From contig JAEFAE010000031.1 in assembly GCA_016291135.1 (NCBI GenBank), forward strand, positions 1 to 35,260: a stretch of DNA of 35,260 nt, written 5' to 3'. Shown here in pieces: positions 23,573 through 32,398 of the stretch; positions within the stretch are counted from its first letter, which is position 1; each line of letters begins with the position of its first letter. Made by a program: the position numbers and the translations under genes. Below the pieces are notes generated by a model. It had not been told where the DNA came from. It was given only the letters and a program-made list of their open reading frames with translations, and ran no database searches. The stretch comes from Bacteroidales bacterium (GTDB taxonomy: Bacteria > Bacteroidota > Bacteroidia > Bacteroidales > F082).

Positions 23573-26517
23573 GATCGAAGAACCTTTTCATTGTCATGAC
23601 CGCACTCTCGTTGCTGCTGTCGTTCGGGTCGCTGAAGGCCCAGGAGGAGACCCGGTGGGTGGACTCGGTGTATAACAGCCTTACCTTGGAACAACGGGTG
23701 GGGCAGTTGATCTGCATGCGTGCCAACAACCCCGACAAGCCCTTCAACGAGGAAGTGGGCAAATACATCAAGAAATACAACATCGGCTCGGTATGCTTCT
23801 TCAAGGCCGATGCCATGGCCCAGGTGCAGAAGACCAACGAATGGCAGGCCCTGGCCCAGACGCCGCTTATGGTGTGCATCGACGCGGAGTGGGGCTTGGC
23901 GATGCGGGTGAAGAACAGCGTCGCCTATCCTTTTCAGATGACCCTCGGCGCGGTGTCGGACGACGAGCTGCTCTATGAGATGGGCCAGCAGGTGGGCGAG
24001 CAGTGCCGGCGCATGGGCATCCATGTCAACTTTGCCCCGGTGGCCGACGTCAACTCAAATGCGAAGAACCCCATCATCGGGGTGCGCAGCTTCGGCGAGG
24101 ACCCGAAGCTGGTGGGAGAGAAGGCCGCCGCCTACGCCTTGGGCATGCAGAGCCAGGGGATGGTCACCACCATGAAACACTTTCCCGGGCATGGCAATAC
24201 CGATACTGACTCGCACCTGACGCTCCCGACCGTGAAGCGGAGCTACGAGGAAGTCAAGGACATCGAGCTGGCACCCTTCCGTTACCTCATCGAGCGGGGC
24301 GTCAACGGAGCGATGGTGGGACACCTGTACTTCCCGGCCATCGAGCCCGTGGAGAACACCTCCTCGTCGCTCTCGAGAGGCGTGGTCACCGACTTGCTGA
24401 AAGAGGAGATGGGCTTTGAGGGATTGATCTTCACCGACGGGCTCGACATGAAAGGGGTCTCGCAGGAGGTGTCTGCCGACAGCGTGCCTTACATTGCCTT
24501 CCTGGCCGGTAACGACGTGCTGATCCTGCCTCACAACGTGCCGGCGGCCATCAGGCAGATCAAGGAAGGCGCCGAACGCGACCCTGAGATCGCTGCCCGG
24601 GTGGAGGAGAGCTGCAAAAAGATCTTAAAGTACAAATACCGTGCTGGTTTGAACCATTATGCCCCGGTGGCCACGGAGGCGCTGGCCGCCGACCTCAAGC
24701 GTCAGGACTACCTAGACCTTCGGCGCCAGCTGTTTGGGGAGGCGGTGACCCTGCTGCGCAACGACGGTGGGGTGATTCCGCTGAAAGCGACCAAACACAT
24801 CGCCCTGGTGACCATCGGTCCCGAATCGGCCTCGCAACGCATGGGCAACGCCCTGGATGCCGCAGGGATCAAGGCGAAGCGCTATTGTGTGACGAAAGAG
24901 CATGCCGCCGATGCCAAGGCCTGGCTCAAGGAGCTCGAGGCTTTCGACCTGGTGGTGGTCAACATCCTCCAGTCGAGCATCAACGCTTCCAAGAACTTCG
25001 GGGTGAACGACGAGACGGTGGCCTTCTTCAACAAACTGGTTGCCCAGAACGATGTCGTGCTGAACCTGTTTACCTGTCCGTATGCCTTGGATGCCTTGCG
25101 TATCAACAACAACGTGAAGGGCTTGCTGGTGGGTTATCAGGATGAAAACGACGTGGTCGATGCGGTGGGTGCGGTGCTGACAGGCCGGCAGCCGGCTTGG
25201 GGCACCTTGCCGGTCTCCACGGCCAAGTTCGCCTGCGGCGACGGCATCCATCCCTCGGATATGCCGATGCCGGCCTCCGCTCCCGTGCTGCGCGAGGGCT
25301 CGCTGTCGATCGACCAGTTCTCTCTTCCCAAGGGGACCCTGCCTGCCCAGTATGAGCGTCGGATGGACTCGGTAGCCAAGCTGGGCATCCAGGAGGGAGC
25401 CTATCCCGGCTGTCAGGTCATCGCCTTGAAAGACGGCAAGGTGGTCTATGACAAGTGTTTCGGCACCTTCACCTACGGAGGCGCCACCAAGGTGGTTCCC
25501 GAGGACGTTTACGACATCGCCTCGCTGACCAAGATCTTCGCCTCCACGTTGGCCATCATGAAGCTCTATGAGGACGGCTTGCTCGACCTCAACAAGACCA
25601 TGGGCGACTACTTCCCCTACCTGAATGCTTCCAACAAGGGCGCCATCAAGATCATCGACGTGTTGACCCACCAGTCGGGCATGAAGGCGTGGATTCCTTT
25701 CCATCAGAAGCTGTTCGACGAGGAAGGGCCGCTGCCGGAGTATTTCCTTGACCACATCGACGAGAACCATACCGTACGGGTGGCGGAGAATCTCTACTTG
25801 GTCAACGACTACAAGGAGCAGATCATCGACTCGATCATGAAGAGCCCCTTGAAGGAGAAGAAATATGTGTATTGCGACATGGGCTTCTATTTCGTTCCTG
25901 AGCTGGTCAAACAGCTGACGAACAAGTCGTTGGAGGAATACCTCCAGGAGAAGTTCTACGGTCCCATGCATTTGGTCAACATCGGCTATTGCCCGTTGCA
26001 TTGGCGGACGCGTGAGACCATCGTGCCCACCGAGGAGGACCTGACCTTCCGCAAGCAGCTGCTCTGGGGCGATGTGCACGACCAGGTGGCCTCGCTGATG
26101 GGGGGTGTCTCCGGACATGCCGGCCTGTTCGCCAACGCGCACGACCTGGCGGTTTTGGTCCAATTCTTCCTGGACGAGGGCAAGTTCGAAGGGAAGCAGC
26201 TGCTGAAGGCGGAGACCCTCCGTTACTTCACCACGGCTCCTTTCACGGCCAACAAGAACCGCCGCGGCTTGGGATTCGACAAGCTGCCCATCGACAAGAA
26301 GGGCTCTTCCACCGCCTCCAAGTCAGCTTCGATGAAGAGCTATGGCCACACGGGCTTCACCGGCACCTTCTTCTGGGCTGATCCGGTGAACAAGCTCGCC
26401 ATCGTGTTCCTCTCGAACCGGGTGTGTCCGTCGGCCGAGCCGAACAACCTGGCCAAGCAGAACATCCGCACGCTGCTGCACGACATCCTCTATGAGGCCT
26501 ATCCCATCAATGATTGA
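23569..26517 (+). CDS. NagZ-like GH3 hydrolase fused to a class C beta-lactamase-like serine hydrolase
   Basis: 982 aa. A signal peptide (first 25 residues, ending SLKAQ) shows export to the periplasm or envelope. The GH3 domain (about 30-360) carries the NagZ-type signature KHFPGHGNTDTDSH (203-216), with the loop His acting as acid/base, and the nucleophile Asp in FTDGLDMKG (D290). A GH3 C-terminal-like alpha/beta region follows (about 385-570). From about 600 there is a penicillin-binding/class C beta-lactamase domain: SLTK (S652, K655), YCD at about 767 in place of YxN, and HTG in YGHTGFTG. Established family knowledge links NagZ to removal of N-acetylglucosamine from cell-wall fragments, so a two-step peptidoglycan-processing enzyme is plausible. 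Substrates are unproven. The fusion occurs across Bacteroidetes. Confidence 0.93.
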   Translation: MRSKNLFIVMTALSLLLSFGSLKAQEETRWVDSVYNSLTLEQRVGQLICMRANNPDKPFNEEVGKYIKKYNIGSVCFFKADAMAQVQKTNEWQALAQTPLMVCIDAEWGLAMRVKNSVAYPFQMTLGAVSDDELLYEMGQQVGEQCRRMGIHVNFAPVADVNSNAKNPIIGVRSFGEDPKLVGEKAAAYALGMQSQGMVTTMKHFPGHGNTDTDSHLTLPTVKRSYEEVKDIELAPFRYLIERGVNGAMVGHLYFPAIEPVENTSSSLSRGVVTDLLKEEMGFEGLIFTDGLDMKGVSQEVSADSVPYIAFLAGNDVLILPHNVPAAIRQIKEGAERDPEIAARVEESCKKILKYKYRAGLNHYAPVATEALAADLKRQDYLDLRRQLFGEAVTLLRNDGGVIPLKATKHIALVTIGPESASQRMGNALDAAGIKAKRYCVTKEHAADAKAWLKELEAFDLVVVNILQSSINASKNFGVNDETVAFFNKLVAQNDVVLNLFTCPYALDALRINNNVKGLLVGYQDENDVVDAVGAVLTGRQPAWGTLPVSTAKFACGDGIHPSDMPMPASAPVLREGSLSIDQFSLPKGTLPAQYERRMDSVAKLGIQEGAYPGCQVIALKDGKVVYDKCFGTFTYGGATKVVPEDVYDIASLTKIFASTLAIMKLYEDGLLDLNKTMGDYFPYLNASNKGAIKIIDVLTHQSGMKAWIPFHQKLFDEEGPLPEYFLDHIDENHTVRVAENLYLVNDYKEQIIDSIMKSPLKEKKYVYCDMGFYFVPELVKQLTNKSLEEYLQEKFYGPMHLVNIGYCPLHWRTRETIVPTEEDLTFRKQLLWGDVHDQVASLMGGVSGHAGLFANAHDLAVLVQFFLDEGKFEGKQLLKAETLRYFTTAPFTANKNRRGLGFDKLPIDKKGSSTASKSASMKSYGHTGFTGTFFWADPVNKLAIVFLSNRVCPSAEPNNLAKQNIRTLLHDILYEAYPIND

Positions 26518-26523
26518 TTTGAA

Positions 26524-27114
26524 TTAATTGTCTTCGGGATTTTTGGGGAATCGTTTCCAGATTTCGTATTCCTTGCCCAAGCGGTCGACATAGCGGCTCC
26601 AGAGCTGGTCGACGGGCGTGTCGAGCAGGGTCTTGGCGTCGGTCTTGCACACGCCCCAGGCGTTGCGTTCCAGCTCCTGGACCAATTGGCCCGCGCTCCA
26701 GCCAGCGTAGCCGATGAAGAACCGTACATTGTCGGGGGTGGCGATGCCCGTGGCGATGAGGGCGTTGAGAGCCTCCGTGTCGCCGCCCCAGTAGAGCCCG
26801 TCCATGAATTCGAACGCATCGGGGAGGAGGTTGCCTAAGGTGTGCATGAAGAAGATCTGGTTGTCGGCCACGGGGCCGCCCAGATACACCGGGGCCTCGA
26901 AGTCCTGGAAGGTGTCGACGACTTCGTTGAGCCGGACGTTCAGCGCCTTGTTCATGATGATGCCGAAAGAGCCTTCGCTGTCGTTGTGTTCGATCAAGAG
27001 CACGGCGGATCGCCCAAAGTGGAGGTCGTTCATCGTGGGCTCCGACAACAGCAGGTTGCCCGCCTTGGGGTGACGGGTGTTGCTGTGGATCTGGAAGAGA
27101 CGCTTGAGTTCCAT
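26524..27114 (-). CDS. YqgE/AlgH family protein
   Basis: 196 aa. It matches the YqgE/AlgH (DUF179) family through GNLLLSEPTM, SAVLLIEHNDSEGSFGIIMNK, VYLGGPV, FFIGYAGWSAGQL and NAWGVCKTD. No enzymatic activity is established for the family; AlgH was first linked to alginate regulation in Pseudomonas, and crystal structures show a flavin-reductase-like core. The protein is cytoplasmic with no signal peptide. The stop lies 6 nt from the convergent GH3 fusion stop with no terminator between them. It is transcribed divergently from murL from a clear -7 element. Confidence 0.94.
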   Translation of the reverse strand: MELKRLFQIHSNTRHPKAGNLLLSEPTMNDLHFGRSAVLLIEHNDSEGSFGIIMNKALNVRLNEVVDTFQDFEAPVYLGGPVADNQIFFMHTLGNLLPDAFEFMDGLYWGGDTEALNALIATGIATPDNVRFFIGYAGWSAGQLVQELERNAWGVCKTDAKTLLDTPVDQLWSRYVDRLGKEYEIWKRFPKNPEDN

Positions 27115-27133
27115 GGGCTTCGCTTTGAAAACA

Positions 27134-27141
27134 CAAAATTA
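27134..27141 (-). promoter_or_regulatory. -7 promoter element TAATTTTG for yqgE
   Basis: On the minus strand TAATTTTG (27141 to 27134) matches TAnnTTTG exactly, 19 nt before the ATG at 27114, with a TTG about 20 nt upstream. Confidence 0.65.
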
Positions 27142-27175
27142 TCAACTATTCGACAAAACAACAAGCAACATTTAT

Positions 27176-27183
27176 TATTTTTG
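27176..27183 (+). promoter_or_regulatory. -7 promoter element TATTTTTG for murL-murD2
   Basis: TATTTTTG matches TAnnTTTG and ends 18 nt before the chosen GTG start at 27202. It lies back-to-back with the yqgE promoter in a 70-nt AT-rich gap. No clear -33 element was found. Confidence 0.6.
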
Positions 27184-27201
27184 TGGAAAAATTTCGAGGC
27201 A

Positions 27202-28545
27202 GTGAAAAAGGTGGACAACCAACAGCGATTCGACGCCCTTCGTGAGACCTACCAGACCTTCACCTTTGTGAGCCAGCAGGTCAAGGTGGAATCGGGGACG
27301 CTCTCCATCGTCTATCATTTCAACTTGGACGGACGTTATGACTTTTATCCGACCCTGCAGGTGCCGCCCCGGCCTTTCTACCACTGGGAGCAGGTGCCGC
27401 AGCCGATGTTGGAGAGCCTGGCCTTCCATGTAGGCATGGTGGAGCTGGTCAGCTATTGGAAGCTGGCCTGTCCCAAGACGGTGGTAGTCAAGCCTTTCGC
27501 CTTGAAACAGTGCCAATGCAAATGGTGGAGAGACCTGTATTACAACGGCTTGGGCGAGTTCCGCTACCTGAATGGAATCGATAGTCCTGTGCATGACTTC
27601 CTCCGCATCGAGTCGGGGACGGACCGGACGTTTGCGCCCGTGACGCTGCCGTTGGAGGAGAGGACGTTGATCCCTGTGGGCGGTGGCAAGGACTCGGTGG
27701 TGACGCTGGAACTGCTCCGTAGGGAGCTTCCTGCGATCCCCCTGATCCTGAACCCTCGCGGCGCCACCGTGGGCTGCATCGAGGCGGCAGGGTACGACCT
27801 CTCGGAGGTGGCTGTGGTGAACCGCACCTTGGACCCGACGATGCTGCGCCTGAACCAGGAGGGTTTCCTTAACGGACACACGCCTTTCTCGGCCTTGCTT
27901 GCCTTCGTCACCTTGCTTGTGGGCTTCGGAAGCGGGTCGCGCTACATCGCCCTCTCCAACGAGTCGAGTGCCAACGAGTCGACGGTGCCCGGTACCGACA
28001 TCAACCACCAATACAGCAAATCCATCGCCTTTGAGCGGGACTTCCGCGACTATGTGTCCGAGCATCTCAATGGCGAGATCCAATACTTCAGCTTCCTGCG
28101 TCCCTTGAACGAGATGCAGATCGCCTCGCTGTTCAGCCGTTGCGAGGCCTATCACGAGGTGTTCCGCAGCTGCAATGCGGGGAGCAAGACCGACTCTTGG
28201 TGCGGGAAGTGCCCCAAGTGCCTGTTCACCTGGCTGATCCTGTCGCCCTTCCTTTCGCGGGAACGGCTGACGACGCTCTTCGGCAAGGACCTGATGGCCG
28301 ACCTCTTGCTGCGCCCGGTGTTCGAGGAGCTGAACGGCACGGCCGCGGTGAAGCCTTTCGAATGTGTGGGCACGGTGGAGGAGGTGCGAGCCTGTGTGGA
28401 TGCCATGTCCGACCGGAAGGGGACCTTGGTAGAGACCTCTCCCCGTGGCGAAGCCACGGTGGATGAAATCCTTCGCCGTTTCAACGGCGAACACTTCCTT
28501 CCGGAACGTTTTGAACAGATCTTAAAGTCACAGCTCCATGTTTGA
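27202..28545 (+). CDS. murL: UDP-MurNAc-L-Ala-L-Glu epimerase (MurL)
   Basis: 447 aa. MurL, first shown in Xanthomonas oryzae, uses ATP and Mg2+ to turn the terminal L-Glu of UDP-MurNAc-L-Ala-L-Glu into D-Glu. That supplies D-Glu to peptidoglycan without a free glutamate racemase. Supporting motifs are the phosphate-binding-like VGGGKDSVVTLELL (GGGKDS at 160-165, PP-loop style), ALSNESSANESTVPG, the DINHQYSKSIAFE segment, and the Cys cluster WCGKCPKC (C334, C337, C340). The decisive context is murD2 directly downstream with an 8-nt overlap. GTG 27202 is used because it sits just after the -7 element; GTG 27211 is possible and no earlier ATG fits. The assignment is recalled from family features. 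Confidence 0.87.
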   Translation: MKKVDNQQRFDALRETYQTFTFVSQQVKVESGTLSIVYHFNLDGRYDFYPTLQVPPRPFYHWEQVPQPMLESLAFHVGMVELVSYWKLACPKTVVVKPFALKQCQCKWWRDLYYNGLGEFRYLNGIDSPVHDFLRIESGTDRTFAPVTLPLEERTLIPVGGGKDSVVTLELLRRELPAIPLILNPRGATVGCIEAAGYDLSEVAVVNRTLDPTMLRLNQEGFLNGHTPFSALLAFVTLLVGFGSGSRYIALSNESSANESTVPGTDINHQYSKSIAFERDFRDYVSEHLNGEIQYFSFLRPLNEMQIASLFSRCEAYHEVFRSCNAGSKTDSWCGKCPKCLFTWLILSPFLSRERLTTLFGKDLMADLLLRPVFEELNGTAAVKPFECVGTVEEVRACVDAMSDRKGTLVETSPRGEATVDEILRRFNGEHFLPERFEQILKSQLHV

Positions 28546-29821
28546 GAAGATTCTGGAACGGCTCGCAGGGCGACGCGTCCTCATCCTCGGATTCGGCCGC
28601 GAAGGCCAGTCCACCCTCCGCTTCATGCAACGCCATCTGCCCAACACCACCGTGGCGGTGGCCGACCGCAACATGGGTGCTCTGGAAGTCCTCCGACAGG
28701 CGGGGCTGGACGTGTTTGGCGGAGACGGTTACCTGGAGGCAATCCGTCGCTTCGACGTGGTGGTCAAGACGCCGGGCATCTCGTTGAAGGACTTCGATAC
28801 CCAAGGGGTGGAGATTACCTCGCAGACGGACCTCTTTCTCAGCCAGTTCCACACCCAGACCATCGGCATCACGGGTACCAAGGGGAAGAGCACGACCACC
28901 TCGCTGATCCATCACCTGCTGCGGGCCTCGGGCCGTGATGCGATCTTGACCGGCAACATCGGGATCCCCTGTTTCGACATCATGGAACAGATCCATCCCG
29001 ATAGCATCGTGGTGTATGAACTCTCCGCCCATCAGTTGGAATACGTCCACAACAGCCCGCGGGTGGGGGTGCTGCTCAATGTCTTTGAGGAGCATCTCGA
29101 CCATTTCGGGACGTTCGAACGCTACAAGCATGCCAAGTTCAACCTGTTGCGTTTCATGGAGGCCGACGACTATGCGGTGGTGCACGACACGCTGATGGGG
29201 GAGACCCTGGAACTAGGCGTGAACAACGTGCTGTTTCCCAATATGGCTTTCGACATCGACGAGGCGGCGCTGCCTTTGCTGGGGGCCCACAACCTGCTGA
29301 ATGTGAAGGCGGCCCTCAGTGCCTGTTGGGCCTATGGCGTGGCTCCGGACGAGCTGATCCCACATCTCTATACCTTCAAGCCCCTGGAACACCGCCTGGA
29401 GCCGGTGGGTACCTTCGGCGGGGTCTCTTTCGTCAACGACAGCATCTCCACCATTCCCCAGGCCGCCGTCTCCGCCTGTGAAGCCATTGGACGGGTCGAC
29501 TATCTGTTGCTGGGCGGTTTCGATCGTGGCATCGACTACCAACCGCTGGTGGACTACCTCAAGCAGCGCCCTGTGCCCCAGCTACTCTTTACGGGCGAGG
29601 CGGGCGCCCGGATGAAAGGGATGATGGAGGCCCAGGGAGTGAACGCCGTGCTTGTCGACTATGCCTCCATGGAGGAGGCCTTCGCCTATCTGAGCCTTCA
29701 CGCCAAGCCCGGCGAGGTCTGTCTGCTCTCTCCGGCCGCCTCGAGTTACGACCAATACAAGAACTTTGAGGAACGGGGTGCCAAGTTCAAGCGGCTGGCA
29801 GCGGCCTTCCGCCAAGCATAG
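28538..29821 (+). CDS. murD2: UDP-N-acetylmuramoyl-L-alanine-L-glutamate ligase (MurD2 type)
   Basis: 427 aa, Mur ligase family. Ordinary MurD adds D-Glu to UDP-MurNAc-L-Ala. The MurD2 variant that partners MurL adds L-Glu, which MurL then epimerises. Domain 1 has the Rossmann-like VLILGFGREGQST (14-26), domain 2 the ATP loop GITGTKGKST (110-119), and later come ELSAHQLEY, NVFEEHLDHFGTFERY, the Lys region, EHRLEPVGTFGGVSFVNDSIST and the closing LLSPAASSYDQYKNFEERG. The opening GREGQST, the ELSAHQLE and the EHLDHFGT are variants typical of the MurL-linked branch as I recall it. L-Glu specificity is inferred from linkage and cannot be read from residues. A strong terminator follows 22 nt after the stop. 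Confidence 0.9.
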   Translation: MFEKILERLAGRRVLILGFGREGQSTLRFMQRHLPNTTVAVADRNMGALEVLRQAGLDVFGGDGYLEAIRRFDVVVKTPGISLKDFDTQGVEITSQTDLFLSQFHTQTIGITGTKGKSTTTSLIHHLLRASGRDAILTGNIGIPCFDIMEQIHPDSIVVYELSAHQLEYVHNSPRVGVLLNVFEEHLDHFGTFERYKHAKFNLLRFMEADDYAVVHDTLMGETLELGVNNVLFPNMAFDIDEAALPLLGAHNLLNVKAALSACWAYGVAPDELIPHLYTFKPLEHRLEPVGTFGGVSFVNDSISTIPQAAVSACEAIGRVDYLLLGGFDRGIDYQPLVDYLKQRPVPQLLFTGEAGARMKGMMEAQGVNAVLVDYASMEEAFAYLSLHAKPGEVCLLSPAASSYDQYKNFEERGAKFKRLAAAFRQA

Positions 29822-29842
29822 GGGAAGCGTTGTCGTATCCCA

Positions 29843-29882
29843 AAACAAAAAAGCCGAAGCATGCGCCTCGGCTTTTTTGTTT
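29843..29882. terminator. Bidirectional intrinsic terminator, 15-bp stem
   Basis: aaacaaaaaagccga (29843-29857) pairs exactly with 29868-29882 around the loop agcatgcgcc. A and T tracts on the two sides let it end both murD2 (plus) and the beta-helix lipoprotein (minus, stop at 29900). Confidence 0.92.
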
Positions 29883-29899
29883 CATCGGTTGCTTTCCGG

Positions 29900-31402
29900 T
29901 TAGGGCAGGTCGTTGAGCGTGCCATAGTCGTCGTACTGCTGGCCGTTGTAAACGCCGCCACGTTCGATCCAGACGTTGCCTTCTTGGCAGTCGACAAACG
30001 TGTTGCCGCTATGCTGCACATTGCCCCAGTGCTCGATGTCCTCGATACCGACGCCGAAGTACCGGGTCGGGCCGAAGACGTTGTCCTTGAGCGTCAGTTT
30101 GGCGTCGGTGCGGATGTAGAGGCAGCTGCGCTCGTCCCAGCTGTCGCTGGTGCCACATTCCTGGATCAGGCAGTGCTCGATGACGTTGCGGCTACGGGTG
30201 CTCTCGAAGAGGATGCCTTTCCAGGGCGTGGCGATATCGTCGGCGCGGAAGATGATCGGCTTGTCGGCCGTGCCTTGGGCGATGAAGTTGCAATCGCTTT
30301 CCACCTTGAAGCTGGTGTTGAAAGGAAATTCAAAGATGGTCCCGGCTTCCACCGTGAAGGTCTTGTTGCCGTAGATGGAAAGCCCTTCCTTGAGGTAGTA
30401 GGGGATGGGTAAGGCACGTAAGGTGTGGTCGTCGTCCTCAAGGTCGAATCCGCTGGGGTCGACGTACACCCGGTTGTCGTGGTTATCGGTGAAGCTGTTG
30501 TTGTAGCTGATGTCGGAACACATCGTGTACAGGTTCTCCGTGATCCATGGGTACATGGCGCAATGGGTGATCACATTGTCGTCGAAGGCGTTCATGTAAC
30601 CGTCGTATTCGGTGGAGACACCGCTGTTGAGGCTGCCGTCGATCAGGCAGTGCTTCATGCTGAGCTTGCCCCGTACGTTGACGACGCCGTTCCACTTCTC
30701 TGTGCCGCTGCCACCGCGCAGGAAGTGCACGTGTTCAAACTGGTTGTCGCTGCGTTTGCTGTGGATCAGGACACGGTTCCAGGAGCCGTTGTTCGGGTTG
30801 TTGACGGGGCCTTCGAGGATGATGGGCTTCTCGGCGGTTCCAATCATGCTCAGTCCGGCGTTCTCGCCCACTTCGATACCGCCATCCACGCCCGAGAACA
30901 TGATCGTCACACCGGGTTCGATGGTGAGCAGGGCGTTGCCCGTGATGGTGAGCATGCCGTCGATGATGTAGTCGACCCTGAGGCCGAGGTCGGGCCAGAT
31001 GGTGTTGCTTTCAATGTATCCGGAACACTCGGTGGGGTCGCCGTCGATCCCGCCCCCTCCTCCGTTGGGGTTCTCGGTGACGGTGGCGGTATACGTGGCC
31101 TTGGATCCGTCTTCGGCGGTCACGGTATAGACGACCGGATCGGTGAAGTCGGTGGGGACACCCGAGGCGGGGCTGATGGAAGCCTTCTCGGAGATGGTGA
31201 TGATGGGTACCAACGAGGTGACATCGGTGCCATAGGGCACGATGGCCACAATGGCTTTAGGGCTTTCCGTGATGGTTGCCTGCACGTCCAGGGCGGCAAA
31301 CTTGAAGGTGAGAATCTGTTTCTCGCTGCTTTCCTTGCTACATCCCGTCAGGAGGGCGAGGGAGGCCAATACGATGCAAACGGTCTTAAGAATGTTTTTC
31401 AT
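29900..31402 (-). CDS. Beta-helix lipoprotein with an N-terminal DUF5018-like domain
   Basis: 500 aa. The lipoprotein signal ends LASLALLTGC (lipidated Cys at residue 21). The first domain (about 28-110: ILTFKFAALDVQATITES, VPIITISEKASISPASG, VVYTVTAEDGSKATYTATV) is the Ig-like unit found at the start of many Bacteroidetes surface lipoproteins. A GGGGG linker at about 114-118 leads to a long right-handed parallel beta-helix: repeated short strands such as LTIEPGVTIMFSG, NPIILEGPVN-like turns, FEHVHFLRGG, MKHCLIDGS and IEHCLIQECG, the kind seen in polysaccharide-binding or lyase proteins. No catalytic motif was recognised, so it could be an adhesin or a glycan-binding protein. It is 6 nt downstream of the M48 protease gene and likely in the same operon. 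Confidence 0.85.
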   Translation of the reverse strand: MKNILKTVCIVLASLALLTGCSKESSEKQILTFKFAALDVQATITESPKAIVAIVPYGTDVTSLVPIITISEKASISPASGVPTDFTDPVVYTVTAEDGSKATYTATVTENPNGGGGGIDGDPTECSGYIESNTIWPDLGLRVDYIIDGMLTITGNALLTIEPGVTIMFSGVDGGIEVGENAGLSMIGTAEKPIILEGPVNNPNNGSWNRVLIHSKRSDNQFEHVHFLRGGSGTEKWNGVVNVRGKLSMKHCLIDGSLNSGVSTEYDGYMNAFDDNVITHCAMYPWITENLYTMCSDISYNNSFTDNHDNRVYVDPSGFDLEDDDHTLRALPIPYYLKEGLSIYGNKTFTVEAGTIFEFPFNTSFKVESDCNFIAQGTADKPIIFRADDIATPWKGILFESTRSRNVIEHCLIQECGTSDSWDERSCLYIRTDAKLTLKDNVFGPTRYFGVGIEDIEHWGNVQHSGNTFVDCQEGNVWIERGGVYNGQQYDDYGTLNDLP

Positions 31403-31408
31403 TGGGGA

Positions 31409-32326
31409 TTAATGCTTTTGGTTGATTTTCTTTTTGCCACTGGTCGTGTTTCCACTGCTTGTGTTGCCGGCGGGTTTGGAGTTGCTGTTGTTAGGCTTGA
31501 CCGTGTTGGGTTTGCCCGTGGTTCCGGACGATTGGCTGGAGCCGGAACTCGTCATCTTGTAGCCGGCTGCCTCGGCCATGTCCTTGATGTGGGCGGCCCG
31601 TTTGGCGGTGTCGGGGTGGTCGGAGAACATCTGGGCCAACTGTCCCTGTGAGCCGGTGCTGCCGCTCAGCCGGAGCAATACGTTCAGCGCGTGGTACATG
31701 GCAAACGGATCCACGCCGTTGGCGACGCAGAACTGGAAGGCGGTCTCGTCGGCTTGGGTCTCCTGGCGGCGCGAGTAGGCGGCTGTGGCCAACTGCTGGC
31801 CGAGGTCGCCGAGGAAGCCTTGTGAGATGGCTCCGGCGGTCTGGTTGAAGGCACCGATGCCATAGCGGGCGGCCACGATGAGGTAGGCGGTGCGGTAGGC
31901 GTCGCGGACATCCTTATTAATAAGATGGCCGAGCTCATGGCCGATGACGGCAAACACTTCGTCGTCGTTCATGACATCCATCAGTCCCGAATAGACGCGT
32001 ACGCTGCCGTCGCCGCTGGCGAAGGCGTTGATGGTGTTTGATTTGTACACGGCATAGTTCAGGTCCAGTTTTTCGATGTTGTGGAACCGCGCCATGATCT
32101 TCTTCAGCCGTTGCGTATAGGCATCGTCGGCGGGAAGCTTGGTGTTCTGGCCGTCGGTCTGGACCATGTACTGGCTGCAGAGCTGTTTGATTTGCGAATC
32201 GCTGATGGCCAGGGCCTGGACGGCGGCGGCGCCGGCGTTCAAGGCGGCATTTTGGTCAACGACCTTTAAGGTGGAGCAGCTGGCCATCATCAGGAGGGCG
32301 GTGGCTGCAATAAGGAGTTTCTTCAT
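31409..32326 (-). CDS. M48-family metalloprotease lipoprotein
   Basis: 305 aa. A lipoprotein signal (MKKLLIAATALLMMASC, lipidated Cys at 17) is followed by an M48 peptidase domain. The zinc motif is VIGHELGHLI (H130, E131, H134), and the third ligand is E189 in YSRRQETQADETA. Such lipid-anchored, non-polytopic M48 proteases (BepA/LoiP/YcaL-like) act at the periplasmic face in outer-membrane protein quality control. The tail from about 270 is Ser/Gly/Asn/Thr/Lys-rich and probably disordered (GSSQSSGTTGKPN). An upstream frame adds 13 residues without a signal-peptide logic, so MKKLLIAAT is the start. It is the first gene of a two-gene operon and has a strong hairpin in its 5' leader. Confidence 0.94.
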   Translation of the reverse strand: MKKLLIAATALLMMASCSTLKVVDQNAALNAGAAAVQALAISDSQIKQLCSQYMVQTDGQNTKLPADDAYTQRLKKIMARFHNIEKLDLNYAVYKSNTINAFASGDGSVRVYSGLMDVMNDDEVFAVIGHELGHLINKDVRDAYRTAYLIVAARYGIGAFNQTAGAISQGFLGDLGQQLATAAYSRRQETQADETAFQFCVANGVDPFAMYHALNVLLRLSGSTGSQGQLAQMFSDHPDTAKRAAHIKDMAEAAGYKMTSSGSSQSSGTTGKPNTVKPNNSNSKPAGNTSSGNTTSGKKKINQKH

Positions 32327-32342
32327 GTCTTTTGTGTTTTGG

Positions 32343-32374
32343 GCCCCGGGGTTGCCTTCCGGCAACCCCGGGGC
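32343..32374. promoter_or_regulatory. 14-bp GC-rich hairpin in the 5' leader of the M48 gene
   Basis: gccccggggttgcc (32343-32356) pairs exactly with 32361-32374 around loop ttcc. In the direction of the M48 gene (minus) it lies downstream of the -7 element at 32406-32399, and ends 16 nt before the ATG, so it would be transcribed into the 5' leader. It is not followed by a T run on that strand, so it may be an RNA structure limiting initiation or protecting the end rather than a terminator. Confidence 0.7.
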
Positions 32375-32398
32375 ATGGGTTATTCATATTTAATTGCA

